DNA of 64,000 bases from Charina bottae (Eukaryota > Chordata > Lepidosauria > Squamata > Charinaidae). The stretch lies in the NCBI GenBank assembly GCA_023362775.1, contig JALMGJ010000002.1, positions 109,485,981 to 109,549,980 of the forward strand, written 5' to 3'. Shown in pieces: positions 1-12,500 of the stretch. The notes beneath the pieces were generated by a model. The model saw nothing but the letters and a program-made list of their open reading frames with translations. It did not search any database and was not told where the DNA came from. A program made the position numbers and the translations under genes. Within the stretch, counting starts at the first letter, position 1. Each line of letters begins with the position of its first letter.

Positions 1-1085
1 ATCAATACATTTCAGCAGAAAGGAAGAAAGGAAGCTGTCACTTTCCAGAGATAACAATAACTTTGAGAAGAAATTGCATCTTGAAAGGAGAGCAACAGCT
101 GCTATTTTATTTAGATGAATAAGATCTCCAACTTAAGAGGCTGTACTTCTGTGAGTACCAGATCTTAGGGAGGAACAGGATATATGACATTGTTATTTTG
201 CCTTGCTTATAAACTAGAAATAGCTAGTCATCTCTGGATATGTAGCACGGTGGTGATGATGATGATGTCTTAACATGGGCTTTTTACATGCAAGGCATGT
301 TCTCTATAGCTGAGAATGTGTTTAAAGAAAGATGCAGTATAGCTTAACCTTCAGTCAGAAATCTACTGAAACAGAGATTTCTGTTTTGGTTTACATTAGG
401 ATATTATGGTCCAAATAATAGAATATAGAATATTTCTATGCCATAAGGATTTATCTTATAAGCATGATCTGCTATGCAATAACTGCTATACATATTATAT
501 AACAGCTGACCTAGTAGGGATGGTATAATAAAAATGTTAGCAGAATATATCAATATGTCACTAAAACTATATGCACAATAACATTTCAGGCAACAGAAAA
601 AGGAACACAATAAATAAATTTTGAACAGACTTTCTTTGATATATAATGAGGCTAGTTTACTCCATGCCATATTAGTGGATAAAACAGAGGATTGTTAGTA
701 GGCAGGTGGTAGATGGATTGATTTTTCTTTCTGAGCAGGTTCCAATTTTTCAGAAGCTAGAATAGGAATTAATAGTTAGCTCCATTCCCAATGGTTGTTG
801 CCATGGCAATGCTCAGCTCTGGTTAAAAGAGAAAGAGAGAGAGAGACACCATCAGGCTTTACTTTATAAAAAAGGGGGTAAAGGTGATGAGCTGAGGAGA
901 AGGCTTTATTTTAAAGCAATAAAGAAATCACTATACATTATTTATTTGAAAACAAGGATTGTTTGGAACAAAGTCAAAGTTCCCCATCCCCACCCCCACT
1001 GCTCAATAATTCCATCTTCAATGGTGGTGAATACATAATATATAATAGTCTTCTACAACTTGGTCTGCAGTGTGTTTCCTGAGAA
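1..1085. other. AT-rich sequence, no gene seen
   Basis: No protein family, RNA gene or transposon is recognised. The only local pattern is a short (GA)n run near 832-846. The open frames here are short and show no known motif. Confidence 0.6.
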
Positions 1086-1089
1086 AGAA

Positions 1090-1165
1090 AATTAATTAAT
1101 TAATTAATTAATTAATTAATTAATTTATTTATTTATTTTGTATCCCGCCTTTATTCCTACCCCTC
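1090..1165 (-). repeat. (TTAA)n/(TTTA)n tract joined to a SINE/LINE 3' end
   Basis: A run of TTAA and TTTA units is followed directly by a block reading tatcccgcctttatt. On the minus strand this is the aaaggcgggata motif plus (TAAA)n tail that ends many squamate SINEs and CR1-group LINEs. Only the last few tens of bases of the element remain, so the family is uncertain. A short (TG)n run lies nearby at about 1197-1232. Confidence 0.5.
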
Positions 1166-1234
1166 CCTCCCTCATACACATAAACACACATGCACTGTTG
1201 TAAATGTGTGCGTGCCTGCGTGCGTGTGTGTGAA

Positions 1235-4200
1235 TCTACCTTGAAAATTGATTGCTCAAGGTAGACAGCAGTACAAAGACTCTTTCTCTTCAGTAAAAGC
1301 TATTTCAAATAAACAAATGATTCAGAATCTACATACTGTAAACCCTAGATATATAAATTCTATCTTCCCTACTTCTTGACTAGCAATTCTAATTCGATAG
1401 AAACTGTTTCAGCACGACTCTGATTGTGTTGAGAATTCAAATCTGACCTTCTGTGAATAGGAATGGCCCATTATCCCAGGCCTGAGCAAAACAGAGTTTT
1501 CTGTGTAAATTCATTCCCTCAAACCCAAGTCTTGCTTTGCCTTGTTTAATCCTAGCACTAGCCCTTAATTATGTGTCTTTTTTCTACTCTTCTGAAGCAA
1601 ATAAGCTTTGATGACATAAAGGGCCCATTAATAATAGGAGACAAAGTAATGCATGCATTCTTCAACAAAAACATATTTCTCTTAAATTAACCCCCCACAC
1701 CCAATCCCTCAGACTCTAAATCTCATATGCACCAATATTTCCTTGATGCAAACTGCAACTTTTCCCCTCTCTGCACCTCATTTATAATGTTAATTTATTT
1801 TTAATTGAAATTTCTTTGTTACGTTACAGTGTAAATGACTGGAGAGTCCCAGGTTGATTTGTGATCAACATGGAAACACCATGAGAATTGCTGGTGTCCT
1901 CACGCTACTATCTATCCATTCGGTATGGCAGCATTAAAACATGTCACTGAGCCAGGCAGCAGTAATCTAGATGGTAATGAAGCTGGGTAGGTTAGTGACA
2001 TTGCTTGAGAAAAGAAAGAGGACTTGAAGCTCTTCAAGGAGTGAACTATGCTTTGAAACATGCAGCACATTGCCTTCATTTGTATTCCTTGACCTGGTTA
2101 CTCTCTCTACTCTCCGCTTAATATTTCTAGATATTTTTGTAAGCCAAATTCTTTGTTGACTCTTTGCTAATGAAACATTTCATATATTTTCATCTTTTTT
2201 TTTTACCTTTGCAGAGTTCTCTTACATTGACACAAATTCTTTTTTTCTTTTATGAACTTAACTGATTATAATATGGGAAAAGAGAGGAACTGCAGAAGAA
2301 TTCCCTTTGGTTATCACTCCCCCTGCACATTAGCAGTATCAAGGCCAACTGCAATGCAAACAAAGAACCACCATGTTTTTTTAAAGCACCCTCAAGCAAA
2401 TTGACGTATCTCCCAGAGATTTTAGTAGCCAAAATGGAGCACTCAAAACATAAAAAATAAAAATAGCTGTATTAGTTTAGGGTTTGTGTGCTTTTCAAGC
2501 ATAATAGTGGGATAAACATATTTCAGATAAAATATATATGTATAAAAGATTCAAGGTAGCATTCTGTTTGCAAAAGGAGACAACGATCTCCTACTATCTG
2601 AACCAATAGCAGGTACTTAGGACTCAACCATACTGGCACATGAATAGGCTTCCCTCCTGTCCTTGAGATAGGGAAAATAGCATACCCATAGAAAAACTGC
2701 TGCCCCCATAGCATACCTTTTACCATGCCTCAACAGCACCAATTGGAAGTACCACAACTTATGTTCAAAAGTGTGATTGAGTCTCCTCTTCAAAGCCTAG
2801 GCTGGAAAACAACAGCAACAGTTGTTTGTGTGCAGAGTTCCCGTCCTACCAGCCAATCCAATAACATGAGGCTCTGCTGTTGGAGTAATAGCCACTTCTT
2901 TTCTTCCAGAGCTGGAATTCATATCATGTTTTCCTTAAAGGTTCTACCCATAGGAATGGAGGTGGGGACAGCCTTGCAGGTGTCTCCATGACTTTCTTCT
3001 GGCTGTCAACACTGCATAATGTTTGCTACCACAAGGTTGATATTCCCATGTTCAAATGAAGTATACTATGCAGTATACTTTGTCCACAATGACAAATAGG
3101 AAGAAACAGACTCTGCCAGTGAGGTAGCAATTGCTCTTTGAACCATGGCTCTTTGAATTGTGAGACTGTCCTGGGCAGAATCTACAGTACAGTCCTTTTT
3201 CCTACCAAGGCATCACCATGCTACCACGCAGCTGCGACTGTGTAATCCTACATTAACTAATACTGCATAGTATACTTTGTTTTTATAATGTTATTCTGTA
3301 TTACTCATCTATATTTAGTTTTGCAAAAGTGATCTGTATCTGGAAAGTAGGCCATTTCTGGATTTTTTTTAAAAAATAAACTAGATAAATACTTGTTTGC
3401 ATAGACAGCTACCTAACTTTACTGAATTCAGTGGAGTTGGGTATCTAACTTACAAGTAAAGCATGGATACTTCTCTGCATTTGCCTTCCATTCCTGGATC
3501 CTCCTTTCAAACCTCCTTTACTTCAGTTTCTGTTGTATCTTGGGAGCAACAGAAACTTATTTCTGGCTATTAATCTGGAGAAGACTTCCAAGAGTAGTAG
3601 ATGTTTTTCCTTTTGTTCCCTCATCCACCTGAGTGGACATGAACATCAATGTGTCAGACAATGCAACTATAGATTATAATACATTACAATTTCATCAATT
3701 GCTTTAATTATCTTTAAAGAAATCCCTCTGTTTTTAAAGAAGCCTCATTCACTCTTCTGTACCCTAGACTAAATTGCAGCCAGATAATGAGATTTCTTTG
3801 TGCTTCAAGAAGCTAGGTCAACTCCTTAGCTGCCTTCCCTTGACAGGAACTGGGCTGGGTTAAGATCATGCCCCTTGCCCGTTTCAGTTGCTGTAGCAGT
3901 GGTGCTACGTTTACCCCACATTCTCCTGTTATACAATCTGGGACAGGAATAGAAAGTCAGGCTGAACTGGCAGGTTTTGACTAACCAAGAAAGTGGAAAA
4001 GAAAGTTAGAATAGGTTGACATTATCAAACAAATAATTACCATTATGGAGCTTATATAATATAGAAATCCCTCAAAGGGGAGGATATACAATAATTCAGT
4101 ATTCAACAAAAGGTTTATTTCAGAAAAACAAACAAACAAACAAACAGTAAGACAGTGTTGAGGGGATCTGCATGACAGATAACTGGTTAAGGGATTTGGC

Positions 4201-4378
4201 TTTTATGGAAATTGGGGGGGAAATGTCAAAGTCTCTTGATTTGAACAAAGTTGTAGATAGATTTGCTTCTCATACAACAGGCACATACCTCTTAGCAGTT
4301 AAGGAAAATAAAATACTAACACCTTACAGCTGTACATTTAGTTAGATGCCATTGAATTAAATCTGACTGGTACTGATT
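1235..4378. other. AT-rich sequence, no gene seen
   Basis: No recognisable coding or RNA gene. A short (AAAC)n run sits at about 4126-4146. The element gtatact/agtatac recurs near 3062-3080 and 3262-3280, each followed by ttgt; the significance is unknown. Confidence 0.55.
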
Positions 4379-4386
4379 GTATAGAC

Positions 4387-4620
4387 CAGAGCTTTCCAAA
4401 CTGTGTGTCGGGACACATTAGTGTGTCGGCTGCAGTGTCTGGGTGTGTCGCGGCTGTTGCTGCCTCTGAGCCCTGCCAGGATTCCACGCAGGTCCTAGTG
4501 CCTGCCTTGTGCCCTGCTGTAAGAGTGTGTCGCGAAATGATGCCCTGCTGTAAGAGTGTGTCGTGAAATGATGCATGTCTAAAAAGTGTGTCACCAACAT
4601 GAAAAGTTTGGAAAGCTCTG
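4387..4620. mobile_element. hAT-type MITE, copy 1
   Basis: Starts CAGAGCTTTCCAAACTGTG and ends with the inverted counterpart ...AGTTTGGAAAGCTCTG. It is flanked by a perfect 8-bp duplication, gtatagac, at 4379-4386 and 4621-4628. CAG...CTG ends with 8-bp duplications are the hallmark of hAT transposons. The 234-bp element has no coding capacity, so it is non-autonomous. Inside, a 31-bp unit is tandemly duplicated (4511-4541 and 4542-4572). The same family occurs at 24020-24282, 35974-36279 and 40977-41183. Confidence 0.88.
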
Positions 4621-4717
4621 GTATAGACAATGCTCACCATCTTAACTTCTCTTTAGCAATAATCCATTGCTCGTCCAAGGATATTCCAGTAATCTCTTTG
4701 ATCCCATCCATCTCCTT

Positions 4718-4769
4718 CCTTCCCTTCCTTCCTTCCTTCCTTCCTTCCTTCCTTCCTTCCTTCCTTCCT
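4718..4769 (+). repeat. (TTCC)n microsatellite
   Basis: About twelve tandem cttcc/ttcc units. The Pro/Ser/Leu/Phe-rich open frames across it are artefacts of the repeat. Confidence 0.9.
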
Positions 4770-7722
4770 CTTTGCCATACATAATAATTTTTCTATCCAT
4801 CATCCACTCACATCACATGCCCCCAAAATGTCTAAAAATTATTGCTCACCTAATCATGTTCCAGTGCTTTGCTCTCCATAATTAATTGTTGCCACCACTT
4901 CCCTCTTTTCTCAGAGTCCAATATATTTTCCTTTCCCCCCACTCCCTAAGTCCCTCTTGGATCAAAAAACTTTCTAGATTCCCTCCAAACCATTTAGGCA
5001 TCAGATTTATGCACAATTTTGGGATTGTATGAATAGAAAATGCTTTCTTGTTTAATTCAATTTGAAAAGCTGTCAGATTAAATTTGTTATATTTATTTCA
5101 TTTTGGTTCTGTTAGGGAATAACAAAAATAACATGGAATGAAAAAGAAAGGAGTAACTGTATGTATTCAAAACTGTATTTGCTTTGAAAGAAATGTGGTT
5201 TAACCCTTCATTTTATTTTTCATACCATTAATTTTATTGGTATTGCATCAGTTGTGCAGAATTATCCATCTATATTTGTCTGTATGTAACACTATGAGCT
5301 CTAGGGCATGCAAGAAATCAGTTTGCAAACTAAACCTTGTAATCATTATTTCTACTTTGCTTTTTCCCTACTTTGTTTGCAAAAGAGAACATAACCTTTA
5401 CATGCAACAGGCATAACATAACTTCACATTTTCCAATCAGTCAAGAAAAGCCTTTCTTTTCTGACAGCAATGAAAATCCCCTGTTCTTCAGATGAACAGG
5501 ATTCTTCACTGTTTCACTGGTAGTTTGTTTAAGCCAAGAAATGTCACTCCAGTAACACCCTTAACAAGCCATTAAGGCTAACAAAATATTGGTTCTCCCC
5601 ACATCTACAGTCTAACATCATTCTTCCATTAATCAGGCTGAGAGTTACATTTTTCTGTAAGAAAACAATACTGTATTTGGGCCACACTCTTGTACTAAAC
5701 TAACCAACGATAACTTGAAGGAGTTACATGTTACATCTACACATGCAAACGGGGGTGGTGGGGAGGTATGCCATCTAAACAGCTTCAATTATCAAATAGT
5801 GGAATCAGTGGAAGGAAAAGAAAAGACGGACTAAGTATGCAGGATGAAGTTATTCCCACCTCTTCTGTGCTGAAGTATTGGAGTGGGTCTGTAAAATGCA
5901 AAGCAGAAATTTGTAGTGATGGTTGAACATGCAAGTGCCAGACATTGCACTAATTTGGAGTGGGGGGATGGCAATATAATATATAATCCTCAGATATTTA
6001 CGGCTATAAATTCCTGTACTGTATATTATGGTTATACAAACCTAGGAATTAACAGTCCATTATGAATATGTATTTTATTCTTGTTTGCATTCTGTTCTCC
6101 TTCTTTGACTCAAGTTTGGATACCTCTTACTAGACTAATTTTCTCTTCCCATTCTACTATACTGTCTGTCATCTATTTTAAATCTCAAATAATTCTATGT
6201 ATCTTCCATTTGTGTTTACTTTGAGCCTGGGCATGGATGCCTACTTTCTATACAAGCTTAACTTCACTGTCACAGTTTAATCTAAACATGTAAACACATT
6301 ATCTTTGAATATATGCGAACACAAGCATACACAGAAATAATTACATTAATGTTGTACATATATATATATATGTATACATAGTTTAACAATGGATATTAGG
6401 AACTTGCCAATTTTGGTTTTCCTCTATGTAAAACATCAAGAAATATTGGCTTGTTCCACAGATACGTTGCAAACATTCAAAATCAGAAAATTAAGTTTTT
6501 ATTGTTGGAATCTTCTGGCACTCCTTGAGATTTAAGCACTTGGTAGCACAAATTTTGAAAAAGGAGCACAAAGTGAAGATTCTCAGTGACTTGAGCCCAT
6601 AAGCACTCCCAGCTTGCCAGTGTTGTCCCCAATCTGCAACCTATCTAAGGTAATTATAAATGTCACCCTGTTTTCTTGACAATTTTGTTTATTACTCCAC
6701 TTCTCCAACCTTATTTGGATGTTCTGCTCTATCCAATTAGTATTACAAGGAGCATGTACTTCCAGTGATCTTGAACTCTGCAACCTTCCATTCCACCCAC
6801 CCACCCACCTTTCCCAACCAGAAGATATGAAATGAAGACCCTAATCTCCATGCTCAGATTCTACTCCTTCCAACTTTAGGGGCTCATATGAGGATTTTAA
6901 ACAACAGGAATGAGCCTATTTGTGTAAAGCAAGTCCCCTTCTTCAGACCTTCTCCCAGTGGATGGACATAGGGGGACGAGAATGCAGGGGCAACAGGACA
7001 ATAATCCCCTAGCACAGAATTTCAGAATGTGTGTAAATCCTCTGTGATATAGCATTTCTCCCACACTGGTTTACTTGCTCTCATTTTCTTTTTCTGACAT
7101 AAGACTTTATTTTAAAAACCATTTGAAATATATCCGAGTCTCAGTTATCTTTGCCCTTCAGCATTGTCTCTCTCTGCCTATATTTAATAATAACTTTTCT
7201 TCCAGGGAATGCAATAATTTGATTTTGTGACCATATCCATTTTCTCTAGGAGCAGACATTACATAAGATGGGTGCATCATGCATAAGACAGAATAGGGAA
7301 CTAATGTAACTTCAGCTACATCTCTGTCATATTTGTCAGACAGCTGACATGAAGCTTTCCCAGTATCAGTTGCCACACATGAAGATGTCTTCATATTAAG
7401 ATTGCACAATAGTAAACGCAAGTGATAAAAATAGCCATAAATCTGGATTTGCCCCATAAAAGCAAACATTTTATGAGGCCTTAGCAGAGAAACATATCAA
7501 AGCCTATCTTAGGTGACAGAATTTCATATAGTGAATTTCATATAGTTAACAGTTGCTGCACAGAATCCATCAGCCTTGTTCATATACTCCCTGAGCTTCA
7601 CACAGAGACAAACTCAATGTGTAAGCCCACTTCTCTGCCATGTACATGACTTAAACTGCCAGTTGGTCTTCCATGTAAAAATTAATGGAGTAAAATCTTT
7701 CACCTCAAAAACATAAAAGAAA
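4770..7722. other. AT-rich sequence, no gene seen
   Basis: Nothing recognised apart from a short (AT)n run at about 6357-6375. Open frames are at most about 100 codons and carry no motif known to me. Confidence 0.55.
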
Positions 7723-8400
7723 GTACAGAATTGGAAGATGATCTTTAAGTCTTGAAGTCCAACCCCTGACTTAGATTGAAATATAATTAAATCTAATTAA
7801 AAATTCTCTAGCAATGGCTAGGGAGCCTCGGCTTGAATATGTCTAGTAACAAGAAGTGTAGGATCTGTCTAAGCCAACAGCTATGTGGCTGAATGGCTCT
7901 CCTTCATAGGTTTTCCTGATCCTCAACCGAGACCAATGTAGCCTACCACATTTGGTCCCTATGCAGTACATTAAGGCAAGAGAAGCAGCCTGATGTTATC
8001 TTTCATCTACTACCATTTCAGATACATGAAGAATGTTTATGACACTCCTCTGAATCAGTTCCAATTTATCTGAAGCCTTCTTAAAGGGTGATGATCAGAA
8101 CTGGCCACAATACTCAAGGTGGCATCTGACCTATGCAGAGTTAAATATAACACTACTTTCTGCTCCTGTAACTATGCAGTAGAACTAGAGAGGTATTGAA
8201 CTAACCTAAAATCACATTGGCCTCTTTTTCAGCCACATTATGCTGCTGACTCATGCTCAGCATTTGATCAAAGCCACATTTTTTTTCCAGATATGAACTA
8301 ATGTGCCCCCTTGTCCACCAAACTTGCCTTTTAATTGTGTAAGTCAGCCATTTGGCAATGTTTTCCAAAAGCTGATGTAGAGGGAGAGACAGCAAAAAAA
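7723..8400 (-). pseudogene. decayed CR1 LINE, 3' part of ORF2 and 3' end
   Basis: On the minus strand, residues MSQQHNVAEKEANVILG (8201-8251) match the conserved CR1 segment between the RT core and C-terminus, typically LNMSQQ...KKANGILG. Further on, a frame resembling the following CR1 block reads LEYCGQFWSS near 8100-8140. The 3' end near 7735-7770 reads ggggttggactt, as in the CR1 3' UTR (ggttggactagatgacc). Many stops and frameshifts show it is long dead. No endonuclease or RT active-site motif is left. An A18 run at about 8394-8412 interrupts the 5' side. Confidence 0.65.
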
Positions 8401-8412
8401 AAAAAAAAAAGA

Positions 8413-9945
8413 CCAAGAATGCTGATGTTTCCAAATTGACTAGATTACAGCACCAAAACTGGGACATTTCTGCTCTGTTGCAGAAGAGAAGGGAGCTCGG
8501 TTACCACTTTGTTGTGACCTTGAAACCTGAGTAGTAGACTAGATTTAAATAATTTAGCTATTCATAGCAACCAAATTATGGTATTACCGTGTTACAGTTT
8601 TGAAATGCTGAAGTCATGTAAATACTGATGAGATTTCAAACTAAGCAAATCCTATCTCCTGTACTTCTAGATGCTAATCTGTTGACAGAAGTTGCTCAGA
8701 CCTCTACATTTATAGCTACCATGTTAGTGCTGCTAAAAATTCAAATATATGCACAAACTATGAATATATTTTGCACACAAGGTGTCATGCCAAATATGTC
8801 CCTTTAACAGAAGCTGGATATTTTAAACATTTGTGGCAGAAACCAATTACATTGCCAAATGATAACAGTGCACTCTCTTATTGCAATGCTTACAAAACAT
8901 TTAATAGAGAAGAAAAGAAGTGCAGGCTATGAAACTTTAGCCACAACAGCAGTTGCAACTTAAGAAGCTTCTAACTCCTTTAACTCCATCCCTCTTATTT
9001 GCCCTGAGGTTAACACTATACCAAAATCTATCTGCTAATTTCTCAAAAGCTTTCTTCCTCTGAGATTTCTTCTTTTCTACATCATGGTAGCACTTAGCTT
9101 AATTTATTGCTGTGAGGTGATGGTGACCTCTCCTTTTTTTCAATCCATCCCTCTTTCCCTCTGCAGCCTCCCCCCCTGTTCTGACTGCCTGGTTTTAAAA
9201 AGGAATTCTTTGGGAAAATGGAAGGGAGGAAAGCCAAGGACACTGTAGACTCTACAGAGAAACAAAATGAAAGTTGGGTTGCTCATGTACATAGCATTTA
9301 ACCACCTTGTAACTAAGGTAAAGGCAAGAACATTGTACCTGATACATCAGTTTTCTTTTCTTTTGGAATATAAATAAATGAAGGTCCTTTATTTTCCTTG
9401 AAACTGAGATAGAATGGTTAAGAATGTTTTTGGGGGGCCACAGATTAACTTAAACTGCTCCATTTTGGCATCACTGATAGGTATGTGTTTGTATTAAGAA
9501 GTATCACCAGAAAGATCAAGGATGGGGAAGGTGGGGACAGAATTCATTCCACTTGCACAGACTGTGGGTTACTGGAAAGTCTGAGAACACAAACTATGTA
9601 AATTGAAAAGCCCTCTATAGAAATCTTCAGAAACTGATAAGCTTAATCAGCTCTTAATGCTCATCCTGTCTCTATGTCATTTTCCATTGTTAGATAATGA
9701 GAAGGCAGCACTCCTTTTTTCTCAGTGTATATGCCAGAATTGTGAATGCGTTGGGAAGACGGGAAGAGCTATTTTCAGAGCTGAGGTACTGGCTACAAAG
9801 CAGGGCAGATAGGTGGTCCTACTGTGTCTGCCAAGGTCAGAATGTGACCTCTCACTGCAGTTAGAGCCTTACGGCTTACTGACTGGACTTTTCTGTCTTC
9901 AGTGTCTGGACATCCTGGCAAAGCTGAGTGAGAAAATAACAAACA
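8413..9945. other. AT-rich sequence, no gene seen
   Basis: No feature recognised. Short open frames lack motifs. Confidence 0.55.
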
Positions 9946-9949
9946 AGCA

Positions 9950-9992
9950 AGTGTGTGTGTGTCTGTGTGTGTGTGTGTGTGTATGTGTATAT
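9950..9992 (+). repeat. (GT)n microsatellite
   Basis: Imperfect GT dinucleotide run followed by gtatgtgtatat and three atcc units. It generates Val/Cys-rich and Thr/His-rich open frames on the two strands that are not genes. Confidence 0.85.
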
Positions 9993-10005
9993 CCATCCAT
10001 CCAAA

Positions 10006-10315
10006 TGTGGAGTCCTTGGTGCTGTCTGAGCTTGGTTGTTTGCTTGCAGATGTTTTGTTGCCCCACTAGGTAACATCTTCAGTGCTAGAAGGGAGTGGGG
10101 TTTGCTCTCTGTTTATATACAGTAGCTTGTCCTGACAGTGCTGGTGGGGGTGTTGTTCTCTCCTTGGTAGCTCATAAACAAACAGAGGTAGTTAATAAAC
10201 AAACAGGTAGTTCATAAGTAAACAGAGAGCAAACCCCACTCCCTTCTAGTACTGAAGATGTTGCCTAGTTGGGCAATGAAACGTCTGCAAGTCAGAGAGC
10301 ACCAAGGACTCCACA
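10006..10315. mobile_element. Penelope-like element termini arranged as a foldback
   Basis: The left arm (10006-10116) begins tgtggagtccttggtgct. The right arm (about 10218-10315) is its inverted copy, ending caccaaggactccaca. The arms share the block cttctag...ctgaagatgttgcctag and the tatataaacagagagc motif. About 100 bp of spacer separates them. The same terminal sequence forms the downstream end of the Penelope-like element at 11445-12500, so this looks like two terminal repeats joined head to head without coding sequence. Such non-coding end-only derivatives and inverted terminal arrangements are known for Penelope-like elements. One arm has a 13-base insertion relative to the other. Confidence 0.65.
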
Positions 10316-10345
10316 GTTCAACCCTGAGTTACAGATATTCTCTTC

Positions 10346-11444
10346 TATTGATATCTCCAAATGCTTGCTATATCAGAATGTTTCCCCATTAAGTAATATC
10401 CAGATGCCTGGAGCATCAAATGAGGTCTTTGAGTGCTTGATCTGGAAATTCTGGAACAGAAATTCACAAGGACACATTGGTGTTACTTCTAAAGCCTTAC
10501 TTCCATGGCATGTTTGAACTATCACTCATTTCATGCCCAACTTTAAGAACCTGAGAAAGCCAGTTAAGATCAATGGAGCTAATCACATACTATAATTAAA
10601 GCAGAAAGTGGTGGGGCACAATCAGCTTTCTGCACATTTAAGCCTTTAATGATTAATAGATTAGTTCTGTCTCTAAGATTCTATTGCATGGCTATTCAGT
10701 TTAAGAAAAATATAGTTGCTTACTGTATGTCTTGCTATTAAAACAAAAACACTTTTATTTTCCCCAATATAAAACCTATGAACCCCCACCTAGGTGGAGT
10801 TACAGCTTTGTTCATTCCTAGTGCTTTTTATCTGTAAACCCAGTGCTGTCCAGGAAAAGGTGTGCATGCCTGGATTCAGTTCTTAGCAAGTAGTTTTTAA
10901 CATTCCACTGTGCTCCTTGACTTCATTTGGTTGGATCACAAATCGCATTGCACTACATTCTATTTTATCCATGTCCTCTTTCTCTCTCTCATGCTTAGAC
11001 CACTTTTTAAAATCACAATGCATCTGCTGAAAGCTGATCCTGAAATAAATTACAAAGCAATCTTATGTCACCTTGATAACCATGCTAAGAGGATTAGAAT
11101 GAGGGGAAGGAACTTTTCAGAGGCACCCTAGAAGCTCCCAATATGCCTGCACAAAGCTGTGTAGTTTTATATCTCCCCATGGTAGATTTCAAAGCATGGT
11201 ATTCAGGGGACAGGACTAGGCCCCTTTCTTTATTGGCAAAGGCCCAAACTCTTCCCCTTCTAGATCTGTCAGAATTTGAGAAGTCCAAATGCATCCTCCA
11301 TCAAAATGCTTCTCTCTCAATAAGGAAACCAGTAAGACATGGGAAATAATAAGTATCTTCTATCTTCATATATTCCTTGGTCTATGTAAGTTGGCAGGGC
11401 TTAGGAACTGGTGGTCAATTTACTACTTTGTACCCCTCTGCCAA
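10346..11444. other. no gene seen
   Basis: No recognised repeat or gene. The block tacagatattctcttctattg just after the foldback may belong to the same Penelope family, but this is from memory of the family and is weak. Confidence 0.45.
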
Positions 11445-12469
11445 CCACATTCAGGATTATATTGTGGAGTCCTTGGTGCTCTCTGAGCCTTGTTTTTTTT
11501 TTGCAGACGTTTCATTGTCAGATTAGGCAACATCTTCAGTGGGAAAAGGGAGTGCGACACTCTCTGTTTATATACCATGGCTTGTCCTGCTTGTGTTGGT
11601 GGAGGTGTTGTTCTCTCCTTAGGAGTTCCTGGATTGGGCTGTTGTTTGCTGCTTGGTTGATTGACTGAGTTAATATTTCCTTGATTAGGGTATATGGTGC
11701 TGTTTGATTGTTCCTCTGGTGCTAATCCTGGTGTTAATCTTTGCATATTTGGGTGTTGATTGATGGCAAGGAGGTGTTCTGGTCTTCTGGCTTTTCTATT
11801 GTCTCTTATGAATGGTATGTAAATGTTGTTTACCTCTATGTGTCTGTTGATGGCTGCTTTGTCTGAGTGCCAGGCTTCCAGGAATTCTCTAGCATTTTTG
11901 GATTTTGCTTGGTTTAAGGTGTTCACAGTTTCCCAGTTGAAAGTATGGTTGAGTCTGTCCATGTGTTGTGAGATTAAGGAGTTTTCATCCTGTCTTCTGA
12001 CAGCTAGTTGGTGTTTGTGGATGCACTCTGCTAGTCTTCTGCCCATCTGTCCTACATAGTGGCTGTTACAGTCCTTACACTGTATGTTGTAGATAACTCC
12101 AGTTTTTTCTTCTTGGGCTACTGGGTCTTTTGCGTTACTTAAGATGTTCTGAAGGGTTTTGGTTGGTTTATGTGCTACGGTGATGCCATGTGGTTGTAAC
12201 AGTCTATTGGTAGTTTCTGAGATGTTTCTGATGTATGGCAGTGTTATCCTTTTCATAGCTTCTGTTGGTTGTGTTGTAGTGGGTTGGGTGGTCAGGCACA
12301 TTTTGATAAAGTTGCATGGGTATCCATTTTGCTGGAAGATGCTGTATAGATTATCTGTTTCCTTTTTCTGCTGTTCTGGGTTGATGCAGTACGTTAGTGC
12401 TCGTCTGAATAGTGCTCTTACACAGCTCCTCTTGTGAGAGGTAGGGTTATTGCTTTGGTAGTGGAGCAC
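11423..12469 (-). CDS. Penelope-like element C-terminal fragment with GIY-YIG endonuclease
   Basis: A 348-codon open frame. Residues 124-140 contain the GIY (GVIY, 124-127) and YIG (YVG, 138-140) motifs with an inserted CKDC (131-134), the zinc-binding insertion typical of Penelope-like nucleases. Candidate catalytic Arg144/145 (GRRLAE) and the AREFLEAW block (193-200) with its conserved Glu follow. Upstream, KRSCVRALFRRALTYC (13-28) is the segment normally found between RT and nuclease in reptile and fish elements. In the family the nuclease cuts target DNA for target-primed reverse transcription in the nucleus. The RT is missing, so this copy cannot replicate itself. The last ~60 codons read through the terminal repeat and beyond the element and are probably not natural protein. 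The starting Met is just the first in the surviving frame. Confidence 0.7.
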   Translation of the reverse strand: MLHYQSNNPTSHKRSCVRALFRRALTYCINPEQQKKETDNLYSIFQQNGYPCNFIKMCLTTQPTTTQPTEAMKRITLPYIRNISETTNRLLQPHGITVAHKPTKTLQNILSNAKDPVAQEEKTGVIYNIQCKDCNSHYVGQMGRRLAECIHKHQLAVRRQDENSLISQHMDRLNHTFNWETVNTLNQAKSKNAREFLEAWHSDKAAINRHIEVNNIYIPFIRDNRKARRPEHLLAINQHPNMQRLTPGLAPEEQSNSTIYPNQGNINSVNQPSSKQQPNPGTPKERTTPPPTQAGQAMVYKQRVSHSLFPLKMLPNLTMKRLQKKNKAQRAPRTPQYNPECGWQRGTK

Positions 12470-12500
12470 TTGGTTAGTGTGGGTAGATTTCCGGTAGACT
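11445..12500 (-). mobile_element. Penelope-like element, 5'-truncated
   Basis: The element lies on the minus strand. Its upstream (coding) side stops at about 12500 against the (TTTA)n tail of a CR1-group LINE, and its downstream end is at about 11445-11463 with the terminal block ccaaggactccaca, shared with the foldback at 10006-10315. It contains a GIY-YIG nuclease but no reverse transcriptase. The downstream part carries tatataaacagagagtg, a TATA-like block also present in the foldback arms, consistent with a Penelope pseudo-LTR. Confidence 0.75.

Noticed and set aside
9793..10076. Thr/His-rich and Val/Cys-rich open frames
   Set aside because: Translation of the (GT)n microsatellite.
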